A stretch of 64,000 bases of DNA from Fictibacillus halophilus. GTDB taxonomy: Bacteria; Bacillota; Bacilli; Bacillales; Fictibacillaceae. Location of the stretch: NCBI RefSeq assembly GCF_016401385.1, contig NZ_JAEACF010000001.1:1240001-1304000 (forward strand), given 5' to 3'. Each line of letters opens with the position of its first letter. Within the stretch, counting starts at the first letter, position 1. Shown here one piece after another: positions 35,001-43,832 of this stretch. The notes below the pieces were generated by a model. That model was not told the DNA's origin and ran no database searches. It worked only from the letters and a program-made list of their open reading frames with translations. A program made the translations under genes and the position numbers.

Positions 35001-35768
35001 ATGATCATTACAACAGCTGGAAAGAACGCAACACGATTAAGAAATAAAGCGAAAGAAGTTGCCATTTCAATTGACGGGACGTATGTGGATAGAGATAGTC
35101 TATCTATTTCTTCAATGATAAGTAAATATAAGGACCATGTTCTTATGATCGGAGTGGACAAAATATCGTTTCACCCAAAAGACAACAGCACACCGTTCTT
35201 TTTTCATCCGAATTCTTCGATGTTTCGCGTTAAACAGATTCTTCGAGGAGAAAAAGATGCTTTTATAGAAGCGACTCAGCTCCAAGAGGGAATGAAGATC
35301 TTAGACTGTACATTAGGTCTAGCCTCTGACGCGATCGTTGCTAGTTTGGTAGCAGGGAATTCAGGAGCTGTAGTTGGAGTAGAGAGCAGCAGAGCTATTT
35401 CATTTGTCGTGAAGAGCGGTCTTCAAGTGTGGGATTCTAACTCCTTAGAAATGAATGAAGCAATGAGAAGAATTGAAGTGGTCTATGAAAATCATTATGA
35501 ATTTCTAAAGAAACAGCCCGATAACAGTTTTGATGTGGTTTATTTTGATCCGATGTTTGAATCAACGATTTCATCTCCTGGTATTCAAGGGTTAAAGAGC
35601 AGTGCTGATTATAGTGAACTAACTGAAGCATCTATTAAAGAAGCAAAAAGAGTAGCTTCCGAACGAGTTGTATTGAAAGACAACAAAACAAGTACGAAGT
35701 TTAATGACTTAGGGTTTTCCGTCATAAAACGAAATGCCAGTTTTTTATATGGTGTGATCGAATTATAG
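35001..35768 (+). CDS. Class I SAM-dependent methyltransferase, RsmJ-like
   Basis: 255 residues. SAM-binding motif I is LDCTLGLASDAIV near residue 97, and the catalytic DPMF is in DVVYFDPMFE, as in the 16S rRNA guanine-N2 methyltransferase RsmJ. The N-terminal part has family-typical TTAGKNATRLRNKAKEV. An rRNA or tRNA target is likely but unproven. ATG 35001 follows AGGTG at 34990-34994; the in-frame GTG 34992 is within that site. It probably forms an operon with threonine aldolase (38-bp gap). Confidence 0.82.
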   Translation: MIITTAGKNATRLRNKAKEVAISIDGTYVDRDSLSISSMISKYKDHVLMIGVDKISFHPKDNSTPFFFHPNSSMFRVKQILRGEKDAFIEATQLQEGMKILDCTLGLASDAIVASLVAGNSGAVVGVESSRAISFVVKSGLQVWDSNSLEMNEAMRRIEVVYENHYEFLKKQPDNSFDVVYFDPMFESTISSPGIQGLKSSADYSELTEASIKEAKRVASERVVLKDNKTSTKFNDLGFSVIKRNASFLYGVIEL

Positions 35769-35806
35769 AGAGATTATGCAACGAAAAAAATCGGATGAGG
35801 TGGAAC

Positions 35807-36829
35807 ATGATTGATCTTAGAAGTGATACGCTAACGCAACCTACTAAAGAAATGAGAGATGCCATCTATAGTGCTACTGTTGGTGATGATGTTTATGGAG
35901 AGGATCCAACAATAAATAAGCTTGAGAAGCTGGCTGCTGAGATAACTGGAAAAGAAGCAGCTTTGTTTGTAACAAGCGGAACGCAAGGAAATCAATTGGC
36001 AGTGCTGGCTCAATGTTCACCTGGAGATGAGATCATCGTTGAATCAGAGTCACATATCTTCTTTTACGAAGGAGCCGCTATCTCTGCATTAGCAGGTGTT
36101 CAGCCAAGAGTCATAGCAGGCGCGCGAGGAGAGATGGATCCCGCTTTAGTCAGACAAGCGATTCGTTCTGATGATATCCACTTTCCAGATACATCGTTGA
36201 TTTGTCTTGAGAATACACATAACCGTTCAGGTGGGTCTGTTGTTTCATTAGAAAACATGAAGAGCATATATGATGTGGCTAAAGATGCAGCTATTCCTGT
36301 CCACATTGATGGTGCAAGACTATTTAATGCCGTTGTAGCAACAAACAAGGATGTGAAGGATTTTACACAATATTGTGATTCCGTACAAATCTGTTTATCA
36401 AAAGGATTAGGTTCGCCTGTCGGTTCAATTCTTGCAGGAGATCAGAAATTTATCCAAAAAGCTAGAAAATGGAGAAAACGTTTAGGCGGGGGAATGAGAC
36501 AAGCAGGCTTCTTAGCAGCCAGTGGTATCATTTCGTTAACAAAGATGGTCGACCGATTAGCAGAAGATCATGATAAAGCACAAAAGTTGGCAGAAGCCAT
36601 TGAAGATATAAAGGGATTAACATTAGTTAATCATCCACAAACAAATATTGTAATCGTTAATATTGAAAAGACAGATCAGAAGAATGAAGCATTTTTAGAA
36701 AAGCTAAAACAAGAGGGAGTGCTTGCAGTATCGTTCGGTGAAGGCCAGATCCGATTAACAACTCATTACGATGTAAGTGATGTAGATATCAATCATGCGA
36801 TTTCTGCACTAAGACGAGTAGTAGGGTAA
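35807..36829 (+). CDS. ltaE: Low-specificity L-threonine aldolase
   Basis: 340 residues of a fold-type I PLP enzyme that cleaves threonine or allo-threonine to glycine and acetaldehyde. It starts DLRSDTLTQPT, and the PLP lysine is in CLSKGLGSPVGS (near residue 200). ENTHNRSGG is also conserved. GAGGTGG precedes ATG 35807; the in-frame ATG at 35795 is in the ribosome site. Substrate preference cannot be read from sequence. Confidence 0.93.
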   Translation: MIDLRSDTLTQPTKEMRDAIYSATVGDDVYGEDPTINKLEKLAAEITGKEAALFVTSGTQGNQLAVLAQCSPGDEIIVESESHIFFYEGAAISALAGVQPRVIAGARGEMDPALVRQAIRSDDIHFPDTSLICLENTHNRSGGSVVSLENMKSIYDVAKDAAIPVHIDGARLFNAVVATNKDVKDFTQYCDSVQICLSKGLGSPVGSILAGDQKFIQKARKWRKRLGGGMRQAGFLAASGIISLTKMVDRLAEDHDKAQKLAEAIEDIKGLTLVNHPQTNIVIVNIEKTDQKNEAFLEKLKQEGVLAVSFGEGQIRLTTHYDVSDVDINHAISALRRVVG

Positions 36830-36870
36830 CATAACTTTTAGCTCTATCTGATAAAACAAAGAGAACAAGT

Positions 36871-36912
36871 AGAAGGATGAGCCTCTATAAGAAGGCTCAT
36901 CCTTTGTTTTAT
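36871..36912 (+). terminator. Rho-independent terminator
   Basis: A perfect 12-bp stem, AAGGATGAGCCT/AGGCTCATCCTT, then TGTTTTATT. Confidence 0.9.
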
Positions 36913-36938
36913 TAAGGCAGTCCTATGCCGAGCTTTTT

Positions 36939-37013
36939 TGCTTTTGGAAGTAGTTGATTTCCATTCCAATCAACAGTCAAAGGAAAATCACCAATCTTAG
37001 AAAAGAGCTTTTT
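36939..37013 (-). repeat. Dispersed intergenic repeat, copy E (short, internally deleted)
   Basis: Both ends of the family are present but the middle is missing: GTAGTTGATTTCCATT is the reversed right end, and CCAATCAACAGTC and AATCTTAGAAAAGAGC the reversed left end. Only about 75 bp remain. Confidence 0.7.
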
Positions 37014-37051
37014 AAAGAAACATAGACTTGAAATTAAATCATTAGTAACTA

Positions 37052-38506
37052 TTAAAATTCTACAGGAACTCTCTTGTTAGACATCTGCTCAAAGACATAA
37101 GCCATATGAATCAATTTTTTTTCGGAGTATGCTTCCCCAGTAAATATAACACTTAATGGCAACCCGTCATCATCGAACCCAGAAGGAACTGAAATGGAAG
37201 GATATCCTGCTTTGGCAGGAATGCCGTACCATACATCGTTGGGACTTATGAGAGCAGTCAAGTTATGTTCCTTAATGACAAGATTTATTCCTTTGTTTTG
37301 TGTCATTTCTAGATCCTTCATTCTAGCTGTTAGATAGTCAGGACTCGTTAATGTTCCATCAGTCGCATTACTTTCTATCAACAACTCTTGGTTGTATTGC
37401 AAGCATCTTTCCTTATTATGAGTATTAAAATCTATGACATCAGATAAAGAGAAGATCTTAAGCTCTGGTGAAACAGAACTTAAATAATGATTAAGACCAG
37501 ACTTGAATTCATGTAAGAGGACCTTATAATCTGAATCCATATTCTCTAAAGGTGAAATCTGGTCCAATCGAATGATTTCTCCGCCTTCATCCTCAATGAG
37601 CTTTAATGCTTCATCGAAGACTGACTTTTGTGTATGATTTAAATTCTTTATACAAAATTCGTAAGATACACCAAACCGTTTTCCTTTTAAAGATGCTTGT
37701 TCTAACCCTTCTAAATAGTTCGAATGCTGTGGAGCGGATAATGTTGCAGCATCTAGTGAATCATTCCCCTGTATAGCTTCAAGAAGAATCGCAGCATCTT
37801 TAACATTGCGAGCCATCGGACCCGCGGTGTCTTGACTGGTTGAAATCGGAATGATACCTGATCGAGAAACCAATCCAACAGTCGGCTTAATCCCTACGAT
37901 ATTATTATTTCCAGCGGGACATAGGATGGAGCCTGAGGTTTCCGTTCCTATGCTAAGAGCCGCAAAGTTACTTGCTACAGCAGCGGCGGAACCGGAACTA
38001 GACCCACTCACATCTAAAACTCCTGGTCCGTATGGATTTAACACTTGACCTCCTCTTGAACTAAAACCGTTTGGCATTTCATATGCCATGAAGTTTGCCC
38101 ATTCGGTCATATTTGATTTTCCGATGATGACTGCACCAGATTCTCTTAATTTCTTTACGAGAAAAGCATCCTTTTTGGCATAATGGTTCTCTAAAGCCAA
38201 AGAACCTGCACTCGTATGCATCTGATCACATGTGTCGATGTTATCTTTTATGATGACGGGTACACCGTGTAAAGGTCCTCGAACTTTTCCGTTTTGTCTT
38301 TCAAAATCTAGACTTTTTGCAATGAACAAAGCATCGGGGTTGATTTCTAACACGGAGTTGATCTTAGGTCCTTGTTTATCGTATGTAGAGATGCGATTTA
38401 AATAAAACGTAACAAGTTCAACAGATGTTAAATCACCCTTCTCAAAATAATGCTGTACCTTTTCTAAAGTGATCTCATTCAAATCCAACACCATATTTTG
38501 TGACAT
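37052..38506 (-). CDS. Amidase signature family hydrolase
   Basis: 484 residues of the Ser-cisSer-Lys amidase family. The catalytic lysine is in PVIIKDNID (near residue 87), and the serines are in SGSSSGSAAAV and GTETSGSI. It is not part of a gatCAB operon. Family members hydrolyse amides or act on peptides and carbamoyl compounds; the substrate is unknown. AGAGGAAG precedes the ATG on the minus strand. Confidence 0.88.
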   Translation of the reverse strand: MSQNMVLDLNEITLEKVQHYFEKGDLTSVELVTFYLNRISTYDKQGPKINSVLEINPDALFIAKSLDFERQNGKVRGPLHGVPVIIKDNIDTCDQMHTSAGSLALENHYAKKDAFLVKKLRESGAVIIGKSNMTEWANFMAYEMPNGFSSRGGQVLNPYGPGVLDVSGSSSGSAAAVASNFAALSIGTETSGSILCPAGNNNIVGIKPTVGLVSRSGIIPISTSQDTAGPMARNVKDAAILLEAIQGNDSLDAATLSAPQHSNYLEGLEQASLKGKRFGVSYEFCIKNLNHTQKSVFDEALKLIEDEGGEIIRLDQISPLENMDSDYKVLLHEFKSGLNHYLSSVSPELKIFSLSDVIDFNTHNKERCLQYNQELLIESNATDGTLTSPDYLTARMKDLEMTQNKGINLVIKEHNLTALISPNDVWYGIPAKAGYPSISVPSGFDDDGLPLSVIFTGEAYSEKKLIHMAYVFEQMSNKRVPVEF

Positions 38507-38645
38507 TTTGCCGCTTCCTCTCTTAATTACTCAATACTTATTATATAAAACTGTCGCAAAAAAAGGAATTTTCAAAGTATTTATAGAATAAATAAAAAAA
38601 GGCCCGCATCATGCAGACCTTTAAGGTTTTAAGCCGATTTCTGTA

Positions 38646-39386
38646 CTATTCACTGATTGTTACTTTCATTGGCGACCATTCACCGATTATCCCTTGACCA
38701 TGAAGTGAAGTACTTCCATCAGGTGATAAGTCTTTCTCGGTCATAAGTCCTAACGCTACTGTAAACTCATTAAACTTGATCGGAACTTCATTTTCTGTTC
38801 GAACGATATTTCCGTTCACTAAGAACTTCACTTCATCAGCTGAACGGTTGTAGGAGATTTCGTATTCGTTCCATTCTCTTTGATTGAAGTCTTGTTCTTC
38901 CTTAAAGATACAAAAGTATCTTGTTTTATCTGTTTCAGGTACTGAGACTCCGGGAAATGGGAGGACAGCATAAACACTAGCGTACTGATCGTTACCTGCA
39001 AAGAAATCAAGTGCTGCTCCTGTTGTGAAGTCTAATAAGTTTACAGAAACAAAACCATCATACAGATCATTCGCATTCGTTCCGATCGGACGTGATCGCA
39101 TTTTCCACTGAAAGGAAACTGTTCCGTCTTGGGGCACTTTGATCGGTTCATTTGAATAATACATGTGTTTTGCATTATCTAAGAACTGAACAGAAGGGTG
39201 GGATTTAGTGAATGGATTTACTCGCACATACAGTTCGTCATTTCGAACAATAACGACTGCCTCAGGCTCTCTAAACTCATGGAAGGATCCATCAGGAAGA
39301 GGAAAACCTCCGATCCTCCACGTTTCAGATTCAGTCAGGATAGAATGGAAATTACCGAGTACGATTTCAATCTGATTTTTGTTCAT
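38646..39386 (-). CDS. Hypothetical protein, lectin-like beta-sandwich (DUF6081-like)
   Basis: 246 residues, soluble, no signal peptide. The sequence alternates short hydrophobic strands with aromatics, suggesting a concanavalin/laminin-G beta sandwich (for example GTVSFQWKMRSRP, FVSVNLLDF, WNEYEISYN). I associate it with DUF6081 from memory. Family function is unknown; carbohydrate binding would fit the fold only. GGAGC precedes the ATG on the minus strand. It appears to be a single gene. Confidence 0.6.
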   Translation of the reverse strand: MNKNQIEIVLGNFHSILTESETWRIGGFPLPDGSFHEFREPEAVVIVRNDELYVRVNPFTKSHPSVQFLDNAKHMYYSNEPIKVPQDGTVSFQWKMRSRPIGTNANDLYDGFVSVNLLDFTTGAALDFFAGNDQYASVYAVLPFPGVSVPETDKTRYFCIFKEEQDFNQREWNEYEISYNRSADEVKFLVNGNIVRTENEVPIKFNEFTVALGLMTEKDLSPDGSTSLHGQGIIGEWSPMKVTISE

Positions 39387-39574
39387 TAAACACAGCTCCT
39401 AGTTAATTGCTTATAAACATATTTAATCAAATTAAGATTGATGAGGCAAATGCTGGCTTTTCTATTAATACCCGTCCAAAAAAACTAGATTTCTAGGATG
39501 GACAAGTATATTTCAGAAAAAACTGAATAATAATGGTATTAAGAGCTCGCAAATTAAAAGGGAGGGTGTTCTCT

Positions 39575-39859
39575 ATGAAAACGGTATCTCAAATTAATTT
39601 ACGAAAAGAAAAGGAAAAAACGTTCTCAAGCGATGATAGAATCATGTTGTTTATTACGAAATTCCATCTAAAATCAAAACGGGATAAATGGTTGACATTA
39701 AGGCTTCTGCTTAGAAGAGGATCTTTAGATCTAGTCGAGCAAATATTAATCAGCTCAGAATATAGAAGAGATTTTCCAGAACTTCTTGAAGATGAAACAG
39801 TCAGAGATTTTTATTTAGACTTAAAGAATCCAAGAAAAGAAATATGTCTTACCGTTTAA
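39575..39859 (+). CDS. Hypothetical small basic/acidic protein
   Basis: 94 residues, not recognised. The N-terminal half is rich in lysine and arginine; the second half is helical with LTLRLLLRRGSLDLVEQIL and an acidic patch (FPELLEDETVRDF). ATG 39575 follows GGGAGGGTG at 39560-39568; an in-frame ATG at 39533 has none. It has no membrane segment or cysteine. It stands alone before a terminator. Confidence 0.6.
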   Translation: MKTVSQINLRKEKEKTFSSDDRIMLFITKFHLKSKRDKWLTLRLLLRRGSLDLVEQILISSEYRRDFPELLEDETVRDFYLDLKNPRKEICLTV

Positions 39860-39890
39860 CCTTTTGGTGATCCAAAAGGTTTTCTTCTTG
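39858..39890 (+). terminator. Rho-independent terminator
   Basis: AACCTTTTGG/CCAAAAGGTT around TGAT, followed by TTCTTCTTG. It overlaps the stop of the small gene. Confidence 0.82.
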
Positions 39891-39958
39891 TCATTTTTGT
39901 GTGCAAAGTATTTATCATTTGATATAATACGAACAAGAAGATGAAGGAGAACGATGTA

Positions 39959-40333
39959 ATGAAGCGCTATACATTAGAAGAAGCCAATCAATTGCTTCCG
40001 GTCCTCTCAAAAGAGTTTGATTCTCTCCATAATTTACAAAGAGAGTTTGACTTGTGGTATGAATCTTTTCAGCAAGTCGAACCCCAATTAAACGCAGAAG
40101 AAAAAGCTGCTTGGGAAAAAAGAATTCAATTTATGGAACTTGAAGCTGAAATGTTTATTTCAAATATTTTGTCTCATGGTGTTTGGTTTGAAGATGCCTT
40201 CTCATCTACACTCCATTTTCCAGCTATTCTAAATGGAGAAAAAGGTGTATTCAAGTGGCATCCAGAAGAACCGGTCATCACGGTTTATGAGAGTATGGAA
40301 GAAAGCCTAGATTCACTTCATTTGGTAAATTGA
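39959..40333 (+). CDS. DUF2203-like protein
   Basis: 124 residues. It starts MKRYTLEEANQLLPVLSKE, a common DUF2203 opening, and the C-terminal third (DAFSSTLHFPAILNGEKGVFKWHPEEP) resembles the DUF2203 core in which a short segment precedes a glutamate-proline strand. A helical coiled region lies between. The role of the family is not known. AAGGAG lies before ATG 39959. The tRNA gene follows 79 bp later. Confidence 0.65.
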   Translation: MKRYTLEEANQLLPVLSKEFDSLHNLQREFDLWYESFQQVEPQLNAEEKAAWEKRIQFMELEAEMFISNILSHGVWFEDAFSSTLHFPAILNGEKGVFKWHPEEPVITVYESMEESLDSLHLVN

Positions 40334-40412
40334 GGGTTGTTTATTTAATTCATGTAAAAAACACTTGTATTATTCTTAGAAAAAGCTTATGATATTATTC
40401 GTGACGTAATTA

Positions 40413-40487
40413 GCGCCTATAGTGAAATGGATATCACACGAGATTTCGGCTCTCGTATTCTGGGTTCGAATCCTGGTGGGCGCGCCA
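40413..40487 (+). tRNA. tRNA-Arg (anticodon UCG)
   Basis: A full cloverleaf: acceptor GCGCCTA/TGGGCGC, D stem GTGA/TCAC, anticodon stem CGAGA/TCTCG with loop TTTCGGC (anticodon TCG, reads CGA-family codons), T arm CTGGG-TTCGAAT-CCTGG, discriminator G and an encoded CCA at 40485-40487. It is a single tRNA gene. Its charging enzyme, argS, is in this window at 54.6 kb. Confidence 0.95.
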
Positions 40488-40514
40488 CATCCAATTAAAT
40501 ATCTCGAATATCGG

Positions 40515-40566
40515 TTAGACCGGTACTCACCACGGGGAAGGCTATTGGGACCGGTGGTTTTTTATT
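40515..40566 (+). terminator. Probable terminator after tRNA-Arg
   Basis: Two ACCGGT hexamers, self-complementary to each other, flank about 25 bases and are followed by GGTTTTTTATTT. The loop is large, so strength is uncertain. Confidence 0.5.
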
Positions 40567-40610
40567 TGGCGTCGCAAAAATAAACTAACGTTGCAGGTTG
40601 GTGATTAATT

Positions 40611-41531
40611 GTGTCAGAAAAAATGAGAGTACTATTGTATTACAAGTATGTTCCGATCGATGATCCAGAGAGTTTTAAAGACGAACATCTAAAGTTTTGT
40701 AAAGATTTAGGTCTTTTAGGAAGGATTATCGTTGCTCCTGAGGGGATCAATGGAACTGTGTCAGGAACGTATGAACAGACTCAAATCTATATGGATCATC
40801 TAAAAGCGGATCCGCGATTTGAAGATATTGTTTTTAAAATAGATGAGGTAGAAGAACATGCTTTTAAAAAGATGTTTGTTCGCCATAAGAAAGAACTTGT
40901 CACTTGGCGTTTTGAAGAGGACGTAGACCCGAACCAGTTATCAGGTAAACGTTTATCTCCAAAAGAATTTTACGAAGCGCTCCAAGATGAAGATGTAATT
41001 GTAATTGATGGTCGTAACGACTATGAATATGAGATCGGCCATTTTCGTGGTGCCATCCGTCCAGATGTAAAAGCATCAAGAGACTTCCCAAAATGGGTAC
41101 GCGAAAATATCAGCCAATTTAAAGATAAAAAGGTTTTAACGTACTGTACAGGTGGAATTCGCTGTGAAAAGTTTTCAGGCTTTCTTCTTAAAGAAGGTTT
41201 CCAAGATGTATCACAGCTTGAAGGTGGTATCGTCACTTACGGTAAAGATGAAGAAGTCCAAGGAAAGTTATGGGATGGTAAACTTTACGTGTTTGACGAA
41301 CGTATCTCAGTTCCAGTGAACCGTACAGAAGAAGATGTAGTGATCGCTACATGTTATTATTGCGGAAAAACAGAAGATCGTTACGTAAACTGTGCAAATC
41401 CAGAATGTAATAAACAACATGTTTGCTGCACGGAATGTGAAGTGAAACATAAGCGTTCTTGTTCGAAAGAATGTTTAGATCACCCGCGTAACCGTTATGA
41501 GACTGAACAAAAAGAACAACAAACTGTTTAA
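40611..41531 (+). CDS. trhO: tRNA uridine(34) hydroxylase TrhO (rhodanese-related)
   Basis: 306 residues. The N-terminal domain has [11 protein letters not shown]; a rhodanese domain carries the active loop CTGGIRC with Cys179 and Cys185. A C-terminal cysteine-rich zinc module follows ([14 protein letters not shown]...CNKQHVCC...CEVKH). TrhO installs 5-hydroxyuridine at tRNA position 34 using oxygen. The start is GTG 40611 with a TTGGTGATT site; ATG 40623 is an alternative. It follows a tRNA gene whose U34 could be a target, although that is only suggestive. Confidence 0.9.
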   Translation: MSEKMRVLLYYKYVPIDDPESFKDEHLKFCKDLGLLGRIIVAPEGINGTVSGTYEQTQIYMDHLKADPRFEDIVFKIDEVEEHAFKKMFVRHKKELVTWRFEEDVDPNQLSGKRLSPKEFYEALQDEDVIVIDGRNDYEYEIGHFRGAIRPDVKASRDFPKWVRENISQFKDKKVLTYCTGGIRCEKFSGFLLKEGFQDVSQLEGGIVTYGKDEEVQGKLWDGKLYVFDERISVPVNRTEEDVVIATCYYCGKTEDRYVNCANPECNKQHVCCTECEVKHKRSCSKECLDHPRNRYETEQKEQQTV

Positions 41532-41536
41532 GCTAC

Positions 41537-41568
41537 AAAGCCAGTGATAATACTGGCTTTTTTTATTT
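41537..41568 (+). terminator. Rho-independent terminator
   Basis: AAAGCCAGT/ACTGGCTTT around GATAAT, then TTTTATTTT. Confidence 0.9.
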
Positions 41569-41602
41569 TCCTGTTTTAAAGTTAACGGTGTATAGTAGAC
41601 TC

Positions 41603-41630
41603 TAAAAGCAACAATCTTTTAGAGAAGAAT
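41603..41630 (-). repeat. Remnant of the dispersed repeat (copy H, one end only)
   Basis: AAAAGCAACAATCTTTTAGAGA matches the terminal motif that opens copies B and D when reversed. The rest of the element is absent. Confidence 0.5.
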
Positions 41631-41708
41631 CTTTATCATTAACTATTGCTAAGAAAATAAAACGGATTGTAAAAACAGTTCCAAAGAGTGATTAATGAGG
41701 TGACAGAG

Positions 41709-42029
41709 ATGAATAATAAAGCAAACGATATTTCTGAACAAGTGATCAGCAATTATCAAAAAGATGAAGGTATGATGATTATCATTTATGCTCAATGGTG
41801 TGTGAATAGTGGTCTTGATCCTAAAAAGGTCTATCTCAAAGCCTATCCAGACCAAAGCAATAATGATTATGTGATGCATATGCTCGAACAAACTGTTCCG
41901 ATTGAAGAGGCAGAGCACATTCCTCATGATACATTGCTTCAAGTTTTATCATTATTTGGTAACGAAGACCTTGCTTTTGTAGTGTGTAATGAAATTCATG
42001 CGATGAAGGAGACAAAAAAGAATGAATAA
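41709..42029 (+). CDS. Conserved hypothetical protein upstream of kapB
   Basis: 106 residues, mostly helical and acidic, with conserved-looking MIIIYAQWCVNSGLDP and FGNEDLAFVV. No membrane segment and no known motif. ATG 41709 follows GAGGTGAC; a frame from 41688 lacks a site. It overlaps the kapB-like gene by eight bases (ATGAATAA), so the two are almost certainly translated from one message. The function is unknown. Confidence 0.7.
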   Translation: MNNKANDISEQVISNYQKDEGMMIIIYAQWCVNSGLDPKKVYLKAYPDQSNNDYVMHMLEQTVPIEEAEHIPHDTLLQVLSLFGNEDLAFVVCNEIHAMKETKKNE

Positions 42030-42390
42030 TCTTGTTATCGCGAGCTACAAAACCGGGCAATATATAGGAAAAGCAGGCGAAGAGCGAAATCAGATGGTGT
42101 TACTTGAAGTTCTGGGAGTAAAAACCCATCCTTGGCAAGGTGATCTTCATAATCCTAAACAAGCTGATGTCCCTTTTTTTCAGGAAAGAAGAGCGCTAAG
42201 TTATGGAGAGAAAACATGGGTGCCCGTGCATACGATCAAAAACTACGAGGGTGAACTCCCTGACTATAATGAATCCTTAAAAGATGCGTTAAATCAGTAC
42301 ATAAAAAAGTTGGAAGCGGACGGTAGCCCGTGGGCAAAACGTTCATTGGAATGTTTGTATTCATTAGAAAAAGACTATAAGCTTGATTAA
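42022..42390 (+). CDS. kapB: KapB-like protein (kinase-associated protein B family)
   Basis: 122 residues with the KapB core [25 protein letters not shown] split around the conserved HNP motif, and IPDYNESL-like [12 protein letters not shown] near residue 92. B. subtilis KapB influences the phosphorelay kinase KinB and so sporulation. This copy lacks an obvious lipobox, so it is probably soluble. No kinase gene is adjacent. GAAGGAG lies before ATG 42022. Confidence 0.82.
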   Translation: MNNLVIASYKTGQYIGKAGEERNQMVLLEVLGVKTHPWQGDLHNPKQADVPFFQERRALSYGEKTWVPVHTIKNYEGELPDYNESLKDALNQYIKKLEADGSPWAKRSLECLYSLEKDYKLD

Positions 42391-42443
42391 AAGTGGATAG
42401 ACAGTGGAAAGAAGTTATTATAGACCAAAAGGTGGCGATAGAA

Positions 42444-43265
42444 TTGAAACTTCAAGAACAGATTATTTCAGAGTTGAAAGTGAAACCGCAAATTGATGCG
42501 AAAGAAGAGATTCAATCCAGAATTGGATTTTTAAAAGACTATGTAAAAAAATCGGGTGCTAAAGGATATGTTCTAGGAATTAGTGGTGGACAAGACTCAA
42601 GTCTTGCCGGCAAAATAGCACAGATTGCCATGAATGAACTGAGTGAAGAAACGGGAGAAAGATATACTTTTGTAGCGGTTAGACTTCCATACGGTGTACA
42701 AAAGGATGAAGAAGATGCACAGAGAGCACTGAAATTTATTGAGCCAGATGTGTCTTTAACAGTCGATATTAAACCGGCTGTTGACGCTTCGGTAAGTGCC
42801 TTTATGAAGGCGACCGAAAAAGAACTTTCTAACTTCCTAAAAGGGAACACAAAAGCACGTGAACGAATGAAAGTACAATACGATATTGCAGGAGCTTATC
42901 AATGTTTGGTAATCGGTACAGATCATGCAGCAGAGGCGATAACGGGCTTCTTTACAAAACATGGTGATGGAGCATGTGACATCGTTCCGCTATACGGATT
43001 AAATAAAAGACAAGGAAGAGAGTTGCTAAAAGAACTAGGTGCAGAAGAACGCATCTATTTAAAAGTCCCAACAGCTGACCTTGAAGATGACAAGCCGTTG
43101 ATTCCTGATGAAACAGCTCTTGGAGTAACTTACGAAGAAATCGATGATTACCTTGAAGGGAAGGAAGTTTCTTCAACATCTAAGGAAAAAATCGAAAAGA
43201 GATACATCCAAACGATGCATAAGAGAAACCATCCTGCTGCCGTTCATGATACGTGGTGGAAATAA
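42444..43265 (+). CDS. nadE: Ammonia-dependent NAD synthetase
   Basis: 273 residues. The PP-loop ATPase motif is [12 protein letters not shown] (near residue 44), and the P2 region [22 protein letters not shown] is split across the active-site lid. It amidates nicotinic acid adenine dinucleotide to NAD with ammonia. I chose TTG 42444 because AAAGGTGGCGAT lies before it and the resulting length equals the family norm; the frame opens at 42393. Gap to the kapB-like gene is 53 bp. Confidence 0.95.
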   Translation: MKLQEQIISELKVKPQIDAKEEIQSRIGFLKDYVKKSGAKGYVLGISGGQDSSLAGKIAQIAMNELSEETGERYTFVAVRLPYGVQKDEEDAQRALKFIEPDVSLTVDIKPAVDASVSAFMKATEKELSNFLKGNTKARERMKVQYDIAGAYQCLVIGTDHAAEAITGFFTKHGDGACDIVPLYGLNKRQGRELLKELGAEERIYLKVPTADLEDDKPLIPDETALGVTYEEIDDYLEGKEVSSTSKEKIEKRYIQTMHKRNHPAAVHDTWWK

Positions 43266-43272
43266 GTGTAGA

Positions 43273-43302
43273 GCACCTGGGAAACCAGGTGTTTTTGTTT
43301 TG
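43273..43302 (+). terminator. Rho-independent terminator of nadE
   Basis: CACCTGG/CCAGGTG around GAAA, then TTTTTGTTTT. Confidence 0.9.
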
Positions 43303-43355
43303 GCGCTTTTAGGTTATACTTGTTCTTGGACTAAAGGGGAAGGGGATACATAACT

Positions 43356-43610
43356 TTGAGTAAAACGGCGAAGATCATCATCACATTAGGTATCTTATTT
43401 TTAGCATATTTTGTTTATGATACCATTAATCGCGAAAACGAAAGAAAAGATCGATTGAACGTTATCGACGAACATTTTAAGAAACCTTTTAAGATTGAAG
43501 AAGAGCTGAAAGAACAATATGATAATGACTTCTTGATCGAAATGGATAAGGAACTATATATCGTTACAGTAGAAGATCATAAAGTAGTCAAAACAGTAAA
43601 GCAAAAATGA
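43356..43610 (+). CDS. Small membrane-anchored hypothetical protein
   Basis: 84 residues with one N-terminal transmembrane helix (about 4-20, TAKIIITLGILFLAYFVY) and a charged, helical then beta-strand outside domain. Not recognised. TTG 43356 follows AAGGGGAT. It sits alone between two terminators. Confidence 0.65.
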   Translation: MSKTAKIIITLGILFLAYFVYDTINRENERKDRLNVIDEHFKKPFKIEEELKEQYDNDFLIEMDKELYIVTVEDHKVVKTVKQK

Positions 43611-43611
43611 G

Positions 43612-43644
43612 AAAGAACCGCTTATAAGAGCGGTTCTTTGTTTG
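43612..43644 (+). terminator. Rho-independent terminator
   Basis: AAAGAACCGCT/AGCGGTTCTTT with a short loop, then GTTTG. Confidence 0.85.
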
Positions 43645-43718
43645 AATGTTGCTTTTACGTTTTCCCCGCAAAAAGGTAGCAACCTGTAATGAAAATCAAC
43701 TACTTTCAAAAGCAACAT
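43642..43718 (+). repeat. Dispersed intergenic repeat, copy F (short, internally deleted)
   Basis: The left end (GAATGTTGCTTTTACG, close to copy C) is joined after about 40 bp to the right end (TGAAAATCAACTACTTTCAAA). The whole middle is gone, as in copy E. Confidence 0.72.
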
Positions 43719-43832
43719 CGAATAAGAAAAATGAAAAAGCATACAAAGTGACTCTTGAAGGCACTCACTTTTTCATTTAAAGTAGATGAAAGCTCAATTG
43801 TATACATATTATATAGATGGGGTGGTAAAATC

